From Martinezella tropici (GTDB taxonomy: Bacteria; Pseudomonadota; Alphaproteobacteria; Rhizobiales; Rhizobiaceae): a stretch of DNA of 64,000 nt. Shown here piece by piece: positions 35,427 through 43,713 of this stretch; the first letter of the stretch is position 1; every line of letters begins with the position of its first letter. Location: contig NZ_VNIP01000004.1 in assembly GCF_008370325.1 (NCBI RefSeq), positions 124,001 to 188,000 of the forward strand, written 5' to 3'. The position numbers and the translations under genes are program-made. The notes beneath the pieces are model-generated. The model saw only the letters and a list, made by a program, of their open reading frames with translations. It was not told the DNA's origin and searched no databases.

Positions 35427-35647
35427 GATAATTCTCCAGGGACACGGTTGAGTTGACAGAGCACAAGCCCGGGCGAGCCTGGCAAAAGCCATGCTCGAAG
35501 GCGTCGTGGAGGTCGACTGCGTGAATACTTCTTGCTTGTAAGCTCCAAAGAGCCGTGATTCACGCGCATTAATATCAATGCTAAGATGACTAAAAATCAC
35601 TATGCGCACCTTGGCGCCACCGACCCGTATGGCAACGGAGATAAAGT

Positions 35648-36550
35648 GTGTTCGATACTCGTCTTCTGACCGGTATTGGCGTCATGGCCGCAGTCACCGA
35701 AGCGGGAAATTTCGCGCGGGCGGCCGAGATGTTGGGGCTGACCCCGTCGGGCGTCAGCCGGGCGATAGGGCGGCTGGAGGCGCGGGTCGGCGTACGGCTG
35801 TTTGATCGAAACCCTCGGCAGGTCAGCCTCACCGAGGAAGGGCGCCGATTTCATTCGCAGGTCATTCCACTTCTCAGCGGTCTGGAAGAGGCGGCCGCCG
35901 AGGTTTCGGGGACAGCGTCGGCGGTGCGGGGACGGCTGCGCGTTTCGGTCGACCCCTGGTTCGCACGAACCGTTCTTGCCTCCGAGCTGCAGCAGTTTCT
36001 GGCTCGCCATCCGCAGCTATCGCTCGATCTTTCCACCAGCAACTACCGTGAGGAGATGATGAGCGGGATCGATGTGGCAGTGCGCTTCGGTCCTCCGGAC
36101 ACGTCATCCTTCATTGTCCGCAAGCTCCTGGAGACCCGGGTGATGACGGTCGCTGCCCCATCCTATCTCAAGCGGCATGGTGAACCGCGCTCGCCGCATG
36201 ATCTTGCGCATCACGAAGCGCTTCTCTTTCGCGATCCCCAAAGCGGCTTGCCATTTCCCTGGGAGTTTCAGCGCAGAGGCGAGAGCATGGAGCTTAAAAT
36301 CTCAAGCCGTCTTATGCTGGATGACCCGTCCGTTGCGATCTCCGCCTGCGTTGCGGGGCAGGGCATCTTTCAGAGCCTGTCGATCGGGCTTGCGCCTTTC
36401 CTCGCGCGAGGCGAACTCGTGCCCATCCTTTCCGATTGGTCGGATGAGCACTATCCACTCTACGCCTATCATCCTTCCCGCCATCTGCCACCTGCGAAAG
36501 TGAGGGCATTTCTCGCATTCGTCGAGGAGGTTGCGAGAGGAGCAATGTGA
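35648..36550 (+). CDS. LysR-family transcriptional regulator
   Basis: 300 residues from a GTG start with GGAG 7 bp upstream. The N-terminal HTH is clear: MAAVTEAGNFARAAEMLGLT then SGVSRAIGRLEARVGVRLFD with RNPRQVSLTEEG. The C-terminal periplasmic-binding-like domain has DVAVRFGPPDTSSFIVRKL, as in the CrgA/DsdC-like LTTR branch. The gene diverges from the NmrA-like gene across a 221-bp AT-leaning gap, the usual layout of a LysR protein and its target. Confidence 0.9.
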   Translation: MFDTRLLTGIGVMAAVTEAGNFARAAEMLGLTPSGVSRAIGRLEARVGVRLFDRNPRQVSLTEEGRRFHSQVIPLLSGLEEAAAEVSGTASAVRGRLRVSVDPWFARTVLASELQQFLARHPQLSLDLSTSNYREEMMSGIDVAVRFGPPDTSSFIVRKLLETRVMTVAAPSYLKRHGEPRSPHDLAHHEALLFRDPQSGLPFPWEFQRRGESMELKISSRLMLDDPSVAISACVAGQGIFQSLSIGLAPFLARGELVPILSDWSDEHYPLYAYHPSRHLPPAKVRAFLAFVEEVARGAM

Positions 36551-36660
36551 AGGGCCTGCCCAGGGCCTCGATCGCTCGAGAGCGGTTCAATCCCAGCGCA
36601 AGGCGGCTGCGGCTCGGAGAAGGGAACCGCGTTCTTCCGATTGCGGCTCCCGTGATTTTC

Positions 36661-38298
36661 CTAGAACTGGCCGATGAGATTCCGGCATGCGCGGATCGTC
36701 AAGGCCATGACGGTGAGGGTCGTGCCTGCGATGCCGCTGCCGGGGAATGCGCTGGCGTCCGTGACAATGACGTTGGGTGCGTCCCAAAGCTGGTTATAGG
36801 GGTTGAGCACGGAATTGCTTGGGTCATCCCCCATCCGCGCGCCGCCCGTCTCGTGAATTGCCGCGCCCATGCACATGGTCTTGCGGAACCATTTGCGGAA
36901 CATGAAGCGGCTGAAGGGATCGGCATCCGGGAAAGCGCCGCGCCCCATTTCCCTGAGGCCGGTGGGTGAGCCGATGAACTCCAGATCTCCGCCGACGCTG
37001 CGCACCATTTCGATCAGCACCTCTTCCTGCTGGCGCAGAAGCGCATGTTCCTCCTCGCCCATGACGCAGCGGATATGAGGAACGGGAATCCCCCAAGCGT
37101 CCTTTCGCCGCGCGTTGAGGCTTACGCGGTTATCCGCATAGGGCAGCATGCGGCCGAAGCCGAAGAATGCCAGCCGCGCCGGCTCGTCATCGGGCGTGGG
37201 TGCCCGGCCGATGCTCCCCTGGTAGTCGAAATCACCGCGCCCTGCATCGCCGGCGCCGAAACGCGGCACGAAGATGCCTCCCGAGGGGTTGTAGAATGGA
37301 TCGACGGGCGCGGAATCATCCACCGCCCATCCCTTCGCCTTGGAAAAGGAACCGAAGGCAAGGCAGGGCAGCTGATCCATGAAATAACGCCCGAGCGCGC
37401 CGGAACTGTTACCGAGGCCTTCGGGATGGCGCGGGGATGCCGAATTCAGAAGCAGCCGCACGCTTTCGATCGGCGACGCCGACAGCACGACGAGGTTGGC
37501 GCGCGCGGTCTCGACCCTGCCGGTGACGCGATCGATGAACTCTGCGCCCGTAGCGCGATCCCCTTGCTCGTCCGTCATGATGCGGCGGACAATGGCGTCG
37601 TGGCGGATGGTCAGGCGTCCGGTCGCAAGCGCCTCCCTCAACGGTTTCGGCGTGCGTTCCGCATCCGGCGCGATATAGCGCCAGGACACGACATGCCGTT
37701 GCGGCCAGCGGCCCTCCACCTCGTTCTTGAAGACCTGTTCGGCCGGCGTTAGTTTCGCCGGATTGATATAGATGCCGTCCGGCAGCGTCTCCACGCCGTC
37801 GGGATTGCCATTGAGGCCGAGGCAGGTCTCGACTTCTTCGTAGTAAGGCACGAGGTCGTCATAGCCGACCGGCCAGTCCACGCCCTTGCCGGTTCTCGAC
37901 CGGATCTTGAAGTCGTCATCCGTCCAGCGCAGCAGCACGCGGCCGAAGCTGTGCAGGCGGCCGCCGCCCTGCCGCCCGCGAATCCAAAGGAAAGGCGCAT
38001 CCTTCGGGGTCGTATAGGGATTTTTCCGGTCGTTGACGAAGAAATGGCTGAAGCGCTCGGTAAAGAAGGCGGCGCGCGCCTGAATGGGTTGCCCCTTCAG
38101 CGTCGCGCGTGCGCGCTCCCAGATGTTGATGCTGCTGGCCGGCAGCTTCTTGCGCGCCGGATCGAAATCCTTCTGGCTCACCGCCGGGCCGGCTTCGAGC
38201 AAAAGCACGGAAAGGCCTTGAGCGGTCAATTCCTTGGCGGCAAAGGAGCCGGCGGCGCCGGAGCCGATGACCAGCGCGTCATAAACAGTCTGAGACAT
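36661..38298 (-). CDS. GMC-family FAD oxidoreductase, sugar/glycoside dehydrogenase-like
   Basis: 545 residues. N-terminal ADP-binding fold YDALVIGSGAAGSFAAKELT with LLLEAG. The C-terminus resembles the catalytic subunits of gluconate 2-dehydrogenase and glucoside 3-dehydrogenase: IHETGGARMGDDPSNSVLNP and NVIVTDASAFPGSG. The catalytic His (GAAIHETGG) is present. Where most relatives have Asn-Pro before SLTxMAL, this protein has AGTTLTVMAL, so the second catalytic residue is replaced. No Tat signal or hitch-hiker small subunit is seen. It is the last gene of the sugar ABC operon and probably oxidises the imported sugar or glycoside. Confidence 0.82.
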   Translation of the reverse strand: MSQTVYDALVIGSGAAGSFAAKELTAQGLSVLLLEAGPAVSQKDFDPARKKLPASSINIWERARATLKGQPIQARAAFFTERFSHFFVNDRKNPYTTPKDAPFLWIRGRQGGGRLHSFGRVLLRWTDDDFKIRSRTGKGVDWPVGYDDLVPYYEEVETCLGLNGNPDGVETLPDGIYINPAKLTPAEQVFKNEVEGRWPQRHVVSWRYIAPDAERTPKPLREALATGRLTIRHDAIVRRIMTDEQGDRATGAEFIDRVTGRVETARANLVVLSASPIESVRLLLNSASPRHPEGLGNSSGALGRYFMDQLPCLAFGSFSKAKGWAVDDSAPVDPFYNPSGGIFVPRFGAGDAGRGDFDYQGSIGRAPTPDDEPARLAFFGFGRMLPYADNRVSLNARRKDAWGIPVPHIRCVMGEEEHALLRQQEEVLIEMVRSVGGDLEFIGSPTGLREMGRGAFPDADPFSRFMFRKWFRKTMCMGAAIHETGGARMGDDPSNSVLNPYNQLWDAPNVIVTDASAFPGSGIAGTTLTVMALTIRACRNLIGQF

Positions 38299-38316
38299 AG
38301 ATATTTTCCGTATATT

Positions 38317-39399
38317 TCAAAGACGGACGCCATCGGCGTCGAAGAGGGAGGCCTTGGCGATATCGATGCAGGGTGAGATTGCCGCGCTGGGCGGAAGTGC
38401 TGTGTCGCCCATGATGCGATAGGAGAGGCTTTGCCCGGCCCAATCGAACCAGACAATGGTATCGGCGCCCATCGGCTCGACCACCGAGACGATGCCGGCG
38501 ATGGTGGGCAGGGATCCCGTTCCTCCATCCGGGGCGATATGTTCCGGCCGGATCCCGAGCGTCACAGGACCCGGTTTGACGGGCGCCAGAAAGGGATAGT
38601 CGCTCAGTTGGACGGTGAGGCCGTTGCTTTCGAAAACCGGGGCAGCAGCCTTGATCGCAATCTCGCCCTTGATGAAGTTCATCGCCGGCGCGCCGATGAA
38701 GCCTGCAACGAAGAGATTGGCGGGGCGGTGATAGATCTCGGAGGGGCTCGCAAGCTGCTGGATCACGCCGTCCCTCATGATGGCGATGCGGTCGGCAAGC
38801 GTCAGCGCTTCGACCTGATCGTGCGTCACATAGATCATCGTGTTGCCGAGGCTCTGGTGCAGCTTCTTGATCTCGACGCGCAGCTCGTTGCGAAGCTTGG
38901 CGTCGAGATTGGAGAGCGGTTCGTCGAACAGGAAGACATCCACCTCGCGGACCAGGGCGCGGCCGATCGCGACGCGCTGGCGCTGTCCGCCCGACAGTTC
39001 CGACGGCCGCCTGTCGAGCAGATTTTCAAGGTGCAGCAGGGATGCTGTGCGGGCGATGCGGGCCTCGATCTCCGGCTTGGGCAAGCCGGCGACGCGCAGG
39101 CCGAAGGAAAGGTTCCTGCGTACTGTCATGCGGGGATAAAGCGCGTAGGACTGGAAAACCATGCCGATGCCGCGGTCCTTCGGCTCCTCCCAGGTGACGT
39201 TCTTGTCCGATATCCATATCTCGCCGTCGCGGATGTCCTGCAGTCCAGCGATTGCGTTGAGAAGCGTCGATTTCCCACAGCCGGATGGACCGAGAAGCAC
39301 CAGAAACTCGCGCGGAGCGATGTCGATGGAGAGCTTCTCGATGACGGTATGGTCACCATAGGCAATTTTGAGGTCTTTTACCGATACGGCAGGCTGCAT
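38317..39399 (-). CDS. Sugar ABC transporter ATP-binding protein (MalK/UgpC type)
   Basis: About 360 residues from ATG 39399. Walker A GPSGCGKSTLL, Q-loop FQSYALYPRMTV, signature LSGGQRQRVAIGRA, Walker B VFLFDEPLSNLDAKL and switch YVTHDQVEAL are all present. The C-terminal TOBE region reads VTLGIRPEHI. Typical MalK/UgpC length. It starts 4 bp after the permease stop, with AAGGG upstream, and is followed by the GMC gene after an 18-bp gap. Confidence 0.93.
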   Translation of the reverse strand: MQPAVSVKDLKIAYGDHTVIEKLSIDIAPREFLVLLGPSGCGKSTLLNAIAGLQDIRDGEIWISDKNVTWEEPKDRGIGMVFQSYALYPRMTVRRNLSFGLRVAGLPKPEIEARIARTASLLHLENLLDRRPSELSGGQRQRVAIGRALVREVDVFLFDEPLSNLDAKLRNELRVEIKKLHQSLGNTMIYVTHDQVEALTLADRIAIMRDGVIQQLASPSEIYHRPANLFVAGFIGAPAMNFIKGEIAIKAAAPVFESNGLTVQLSDYPFLAPVKPGPVTLGIRPEHIAPDGGTGSLPTIAGIVSVVEPMGADTIVWFDWAGQSLSYRIMGDTALPPSAAISPCIDIAKASLFDADGVRL

Positions 39400-39403
39400 G
39401 GCA

Positions 39404-40291
39404 TTACCCTTTGACGGCGCCGGCTGCGACACCGCGCAGGAACCAGCGGCCGGAGAAGAAATAGATGGCGAGCGGAACGACGGCGGTCAGGATGGTGGCG
39501 GCCATGTTCACGTTGTAGGCGCGCTCGCCCATGGTAGTGTTGACGATGTTGTTGAGCTGGACCGTCATCGGCAGGTTGTCGCGCCCGGCAAAGACGAGGC
39601 CGATCAGGAAGTCGTTCCAGATGCCGGTGAACTGGAAGATGGAGGCGACGACCACCATCGGTATCGACATCGGCAGCATGATCTCGAGGAAAATGCGCCA
39701 GAAGCCGGCTCCGTCGACGCGGGCTGCCTTGCAGAGCTCTTCCGGGATGGCGACGAAATAGTTGCGGAACAGCAGCGTGACCAGCGGCAGGCCGAAGATC
39801 ACATGCACCAGGACGACACCGGCGACCGAATTGTAGAGGCTTAGATTGGCGAGCAGCCGCACCAGCGGATAGAGGAAGATCTGATAGGGAATCAGGCCGC
39901 CGGCCATCAGCAGCCCGAACAGAAGGTTCGAGCCCTTCGGTCGCCACAGCGACAACGCATAACCGTTGATTGCCCCGATGAAGACGGAAATGACCACGGC
40001 GGGCACGGTGATCTTGACCGAATTCCAGAAACCGATGCGCACGCCAAGGCATTGCGTTCCCATGCAGGCTCCCGACCATGCGGTCTTCCACGCATCGAAA
40101 TCGATGGCGGCCGGCAGGGCGAAGATATGGCCTTGGCGGATTTCTTCCATCGACTTCAATGAGGTCACGAGCATGGTGTAGAGAGGCAGCAGGAAGAACA
40201 GCGCCGACAGGATCAGGAAGACGTAGAGCCCGATCTGGCCGACACTGAGCCTGGACGGCTTGGAGCCACGAGGATGGAGGCGGGTTGTCAT
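39404..40291 (-). CDS. Carbohydrate ABC transporter permease (MalG type)
   Basis: About 295 residues, six membrane segments. The MalG-type opening is GLYVFLILSALFFLLPLYTM followed by SLKSMEEIRQG. The EAA loop reads EELCKAARVDGAGFWRIFLE and the C-terminus FFSGRWFLRGVAAGAVKG is the family ending. Its ATG shares one base with the TGA of the upstream permease (TGATG), so the two are translationally coupled. Confidence 0.92.
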   Translation of the reverse strand: MTTRLHPRGSKPSRLSVGQIGLYVFLILSALFFLLPLYTMLVTSLKSMEEIRQGHIFALPAAIDFDAWKTAWSGACMGTQCLGVRIGFWNSVKITVPAVVISVFIGAINGYALSLWRPKGSNLLFGLLMAGGLIPYQIFLYPLVRLLANLSLYNSVAGVVLVHVIFGLPLVTLLFRNYFVAIPEELCKAARVDGAGFWRIFLEIMLPMSIPMVVVASIFQFTGIWNDFLIGLVFAGRDNLPMTVQLNNIVNTTMGERAYNVNMAATILTAVVPLAIYFFSGRWFLRGVAAGAVKG

Positions 40292-41178
40292 CAATGCGCT
40301 CCCCTTCTTCTGGCACGCATGGCCAACGCATAGCGGAACGGGGCGACGGCCATGACGACGGAAAGCACCAGCACGGTGGCGCCAGCGCTGGCGAGCCCGA
40401 GGTTCTGGCGTTCGAACAGGTTGTCCATGATGAATTTTGCCGGCACTTCGGTGGAATAGCCCGGACCGCCGCCGGTTTGCGCCACGATCAGGTCGTAGGT
40501 CTTGATCACGCCCATGGAGAGCAGCATTCCGGATGCCGCAAGTGCCGGTCCGAGTTGCGGCAGGATGATCGACAGATAGATGCGCCAGACCGGAATGCCG
40601 TCGATCTGGGCGGCCTTCCACTGCTCCTCGCTAATGCCGCGCATGCCTGACAGTGCGATGACCATGACGAGACCGGCGCCCTGCCAAACGCCGGCGAAGA
40701 CCACGGTGTAGATCGCCATGTCGCGATTGACGATCCAGTCGAAGACGAAGCCCTGCCAGCCGAGCGCTCGAACGGTCGCTTGAATGCCGAGCGTCGGGTT
40801 CAGCATCCATTGCCAGATCAGACCGGTGACCACGAAGGACATGGCATAGGGGTAGAGGAATATGGTGCGGAATACGCTTTCGAAGCGGACCTTGCGGTCA
40901 AGGGCCGCTGCCAGCACGAAGCCAAGTGCCAGACATCCCGCGACATAGAGTATGCCGAAAATCAGCACGTTCTCCAGCGATGCCAACCAGCGTGAATTCT
41001 TAAACAGCCTGATATATTGGGCAAAGCCGACATAGTTCGACGACGGGAAGATCGTCGAATCCGTGAAGGACAGCCGGACCGACCAGACCATGGTACCGAT
41101 ATAGACGAAGATCGCAGCAATCCATGTCGGTAGCAGTGCAAAGGTCGCAGCCAGGGAACGTCTGCGCTTGGCTTGCAT
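40291..41178 (-). CDS. Sugar ABC transporter permease (MalF type)
   Basis: About 295 residues from ATG 41178 (GAGAGAG upstream). Six membrane segments; the opening LAATFALLPTWIAAIFVYIG and VWSVRLSFTDSTIFP are typical. The EAA motif EEQWKAAQIDGIPVWRIYLS contacts the MalK-type ATPase. It forms the heterodimeric channel with the MalG-type protein. It is separated from the binding-protein gene by 71 bp containing a stem-loop (41207-41235). Confidence 0.92.
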   Translation of the reverse strand: MQAKRRRSLAATFALLPTWIAAIFVYIGTMVWSVRLSFTDSTIFPSSNYVGFAQYIRLFKNSRWLASLENVLIFGILYVAGCLALGFVLAAALDRKVRFESVFRTIFLYPYAMSFVVTGLIWQWMLNPTLGIQATVRALGWQGFVFDWIVNRDMAIYTVVFAGVWQGAGLVMVIALSGMRGISEEQWKAAQIDGIPVWRIYLSIILPQLGPALAASGMLLSMGVIKTYDLIVAQTGGGPGYSTEVPAKFIMDNLFERQNLGLASAGATVLVLSVVMAVAPFRYALAMRARRRGAH

Positions 41179-41206
41179 GAGCAAACTCTCTCAAAGGGAC
41201 GGAGGA

Positions 41207-41235
41207 GCCGATCGACGATTGCACCATCGATCGGC
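41207..41235 (-). other. Intergenic stem-loop between binding-protein and permease genes
   Basis: GCCGATCGA (41207-41215) pairs with TCGATCGGC (41227-41235), a 9-bp perfect stem with an 11-base loop and no U-tract. In binding-protein operons, stems in this place protect the upstream message and let the binding protein be made in excess over the permease. That role is inferred from position. Confidence 0.5.
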
Positions 41236-41249
41236 CCGAAACAACGGCG

Positions 41250-42482
41250 CTATTCGAAGATCCCGAAGAACTTCTCGGCACCCGAGGCGCTGTCTTCCGA
41301 GGGGTTGCTCCAGAACTCGTCGACGAAGTCGTTAAGCGCGCCTGCCTGCTGCGGTGAGAGGATCAGCGCCTGATCCGGAACGATCTTGCCGGCGCTCATC
41401 AGCTCCAGTCCCTTCTGCGCGCACATATCGAGCTTCGACTTGTCGACGTCCGTGCGGATCGGCACCGAGCCCTTCTTGAGCGAGAACGCGACTTGAACCG
41501 TTGGGTCCATGGCGACTTCGGCCAGCAGCGTCTGGCCCTTCTGCGATGCCGCATCGGCAATTTTCGGGAAGGAGAAGGCGTCGGCGACATAGACCATGCC
41601 CGGGGATTGGGGAACGAGCATGCAGTTGTAGTCCTTGCCCAACTGCTTGCCCGCCGCAACGAATTCGCCCTTGGCCCAGTCGCCCATGAACTGTACGCCT
41701 GCCTTGCCGGTGATGACCATGGCCGTCGCGTCGTTCCAGTTGCGTCCCGCGGCACCCTCGTCGACATAACCGCGCAGCTTGCCGAGAATATCGAGCGTCT
41801 TCTTCACGCCGCCGACCGACGCGTCGCCCTTGTCCTTGTCGACATAGATCTTGAGGAAACCATCGATACCGACCTGCGTCAGCAGGATCATGTTGAAGAC
41901 CTTGGATTCCTGCCAGGACTGGCCGCCCCAGGCAACCGGCTGCACGCCGGCGGCTTTCAGCTTATCGAGTGCGGCGAAGAACTCGTCCCAGCTCTTGGGC
42001 TCCTCGTTCACGCCGGCCTTGGCGAAAGCATCCTTGGAATAGAAGACCCAGCTCTCGCCATGGGCGCCTGTGGGCGAGAGATAGACTTGGCCGTTATAGG
42101 CGATGAGGTCATGGATCGATTTCGGCAGCACGTCCGCCCATTTGCCGGCCTTCGCGACATCGTCGATCGGGCTCAGCAGGCCCTGGCCGACGAAATCCGC
42201 ATTGGCAAGGCCGATTACCGCCTGCTTGGCGGTCGGCGGATCGCCGGCGACCAGCCGGTTCTGAAAGGCGGCGTCGGCAGCACCGAAGCCTGCAATGGAC
42301 GAATCCTTCCAGACCCCACCGCGTTTTTCGAACTCCTGCTTGATGACATCGAGTGCGGTGGCTTCGCTGCCTGATGTCCAGGAGGTCATGACTTCAGCCT
42401 TTGCCTTGTCCTCGGCATGGGCCGGAGCGAAGGTGGCCGCGAGTGCTACCCCCATCGTGAGTAATTTCATCGTGTTCTTCAT
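41250..42482 (-). CDS. Sugar ABC transporter substrate-binding protein (SBP_bac_1)
   Basis: 410 residues with signal peptide MKNTMKLLTMGVALAATFAP, cleavage near AHA-ED. The mature part has the family-1 pattern: EVMTSWTSGSEATALDVIKQ, NWNDATAMVITGKAGVQFMG and GDWAKGEF. AGAGGTGG precedes the ATG. A periplasmic sugar receptor for the MalFGK-type transporter. Relatives bind glucose, mannose, disaccharides or glycosides; no specificity can be read here. It is 58 bp after the sugar isomerase gene. Confidence 0.92.
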   Translation of the reverse strand: MKNTMKLLTMGVALAATFAPAHAEDKAKAEVMTSWTSGSEATALDVIKQEFEKRGGVWKDSSIAGFGAADAAFQNRLVAGDPPTAKQAVIGLANADFVGQGLLSPIDDVAKAGKWADVLPKSIHDLIAYNGQVYLSPTGAHGESWVFYSKDAFAKAGVNEEPKSWDEFFAALDKLKAAGVQPVAWGGQSWQESKVFNMILLTQVGIDGFLKIYVDKDKGDASVGGVKKTLDILGKLRGYVDEGAAGRNWNDATAMVITGKAGVQFMGDWAKGEFVAAGKQLGKDYNCMLVPQSPGMVYVADAFSFPKIADAASQKGQTLLAEVAMDPTVQVAFSLKKGSVPIRTDVDKSKLDMCAQKGLELMSAGKIVPDQALILSPQQAGALNDFVDEFWSNPSEDSASGAEKFFGIFE

Positions 42483-42540
42483 TGTTCCACCTCTTCAAAA
42501 GGGCCCTCTTTGCGGGGCCATTGGTCTTCGGTTTATGAAA

Positions 42541-43494
42541 TCAGCGATAGATCGGCAGCAATGCCTGCCGCACGAGCGTCAGGCCGTTGGCGATGTCGCC
42601 GACCGGATCGGGTGCGGCGTCCAGCTCGAGAATGGCCCAGCCTTGGTAGCCGCGGTCGCGCAGGAGCCTGATCCAGCCCGGCCAGTCGACGCGGCCGAGA
42701 CCAAAGCCGCAGAAATAGGGGCGATGGCGATCGTGAATATGCTCGTCGATCGGCGTATCTACCGGCATGGGGCCAAGCGCATCCTTCCAATGAGAGATGA
42801 TGACCCGCTCGTAATGGCGATCGACCACCTGAAGCGGATCGGAGCCGGCAACGATGATGTGGGCCGTGTCCGGACACATGTGGACATAGGCGGGATCCGT
42901 CAGCAGCATCAGAAGATCGACATCGCGCGAGGCGGCAAAGATCGAGTGCGCCTCCGTGTGAAGGGCAAGCCGCACGCCCTTTGCGTAGAGGGTGGCGCCA
43001 AGGCGGTTGAGAAAGTCGGCGATCTTGCGGGCCTGCTCGAAATCGAAGAACCGAACGGGCTCGGCGCCGAGCGTTTGGCGCAGCGGCGCGCCGATGACCA
43101 TGATGTCGCTGCCGCAAGCCTTGAGAAACGCGGCGTACTTCTCCGCCTTTTCGATGATGGCTGCCTGCGCCGACGCTTCGGTGAAATCGCCCGCCGCCTC
43201 GAGCTCGGCAAAGAAGCCGCTCGCCAGCGTCAAGCCGCGCCTGGCAAGCTCGCTCGCAAAGGCTTCGACCGAACCGTAGGTTTTCGTCGCATCCTGCCAG
43301 TTGAAAGGAGAGAAGGTCAGCTCGACACCGGTGACGCCGGATACCTCAACCGCATCGAGGATCTTGTCCCAAAAGGCGCGTGGGTTACGGTTGGCATGCG
43401 CGATGACGCCGTCATAATCCTCGACACCCCAGAAGCCGGGATGGAAGAAGGTGACGAGATCCACGCCAAAGCGAAGCCGTTCGGTCGAGCCCAT
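42541..43494 (-). CDS. Sugar phosphate isomerase/epimerase-family TIM-barrel protein
   Basis: About 317 residues from ATG 43494; an alternative ATG at 43524 has no better ribosome site. AP-endonuclease-2 fold with ligands at Glu in VTGVELTFSP, Glu/His in ALHTEAHSIF, Asp/His in MCPDTAHIIV, His in VIISHWKDAL and a final Glu in WAILELDAAP. The His-Arg in IHDRHRPYFCGFG also fits. First gene of the operon, directly downstream of the LacI operators. Members act as sugar isomerases, inosose dehydratases or, next to 3-keto-glycoside systems, as lyases. The GMC oxidoreductase at the operon end makes the last option attractive. Confidence 0.82.
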   Translation of the reverse strand: MGSTERLRFGVDLVTFFHPGFWGVEDYDGVIAHANRNPRAFWDKILDAVEVSGVTGVELTFSPFNWQDATKTYGSVEAFASELARRGLTLASGFFAELEAAGDFTEASAQAAIIEKAEKYAAFLKACGSDIMVIGAPLRQTLGAEPVRFFDFEQARKIADFLNRLGATLYAKGVRLALHTEAHSIFAASRDVDLLMLLTDPAYVHMCPDTAHIIVAGSDPLQVVDRHYERVIISHWKDALGPMPVDTPIDEHIHDRHRPYFCGFGLGRVDWPGWIRLLRDRGYQGWAILELDAAPDPVGDIANGLTLVRQALLPIYR

Positions 43495-43581
43495 GATGCT
43501 GTCCGTTCCAAAGGTAGGGACCATCGCCTGCGGATCGCATCCGCAGTGAATAATCCACAATGATTTCAATGTTCTATCATT

Positions 43582-43597
43582 TGGCAATCGTTTGCCA
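43582..43597. promoter_or_regulatory. LacI-family operator 1
   Basis: TGGCAATCGTTTGCCA: 6-bp perfect arms (TGGCAA/TTGCCA) around a central CG, the standard LacI/GalR operator form. It is 88 bp upstream of the sugar isomerase ATG at 43494. The LacI protein encoded at 43714 is the expected binder. Confidence 0.7.
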
Positions 43598-43640
43598 TCA
43601 CTTGATGATAGACAAGTCGTTCCCATATGCAAGCGATTTT

Positions 43641-43655
43641 TGGCAAACGTTTGCT
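43641..43655. promoter_or_regulatory. LacI-family operator 2
   Basis: TGGCAAACGTTTGCT with a perfect 12-bp core GCAAACGTTTGC (43643-43654). The centre is 59 bp from that of operator 1. It is about 60 bp upstream of the regulator's start, so it may give autoregulation, and the pair could allow looping. Confidence 0.7.
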
Positions 43656-43713
43656 AAGTGGAAGAAATTGCCATAGCATCCGCTGCGTGAGGCACCGGGA
43701 AGGAAACAAAAAA

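Noticed and set aside
35555..35600. GTGATT...AATCAC dyad between the NmrA-like and LysR genes as LysR operator
   Set aside because: Only six paired bases over a 34-bp spacer and no clear T-N11-A core; too weak to list.
43627..43713. Extended N-terminus of the LacI regulator from an ATG at 43627
   Set aside because: It would place operator 2 inside the coding region and adds residues foreign to the family; GTG 43714 has a ribosome site and sits just before the HTH.
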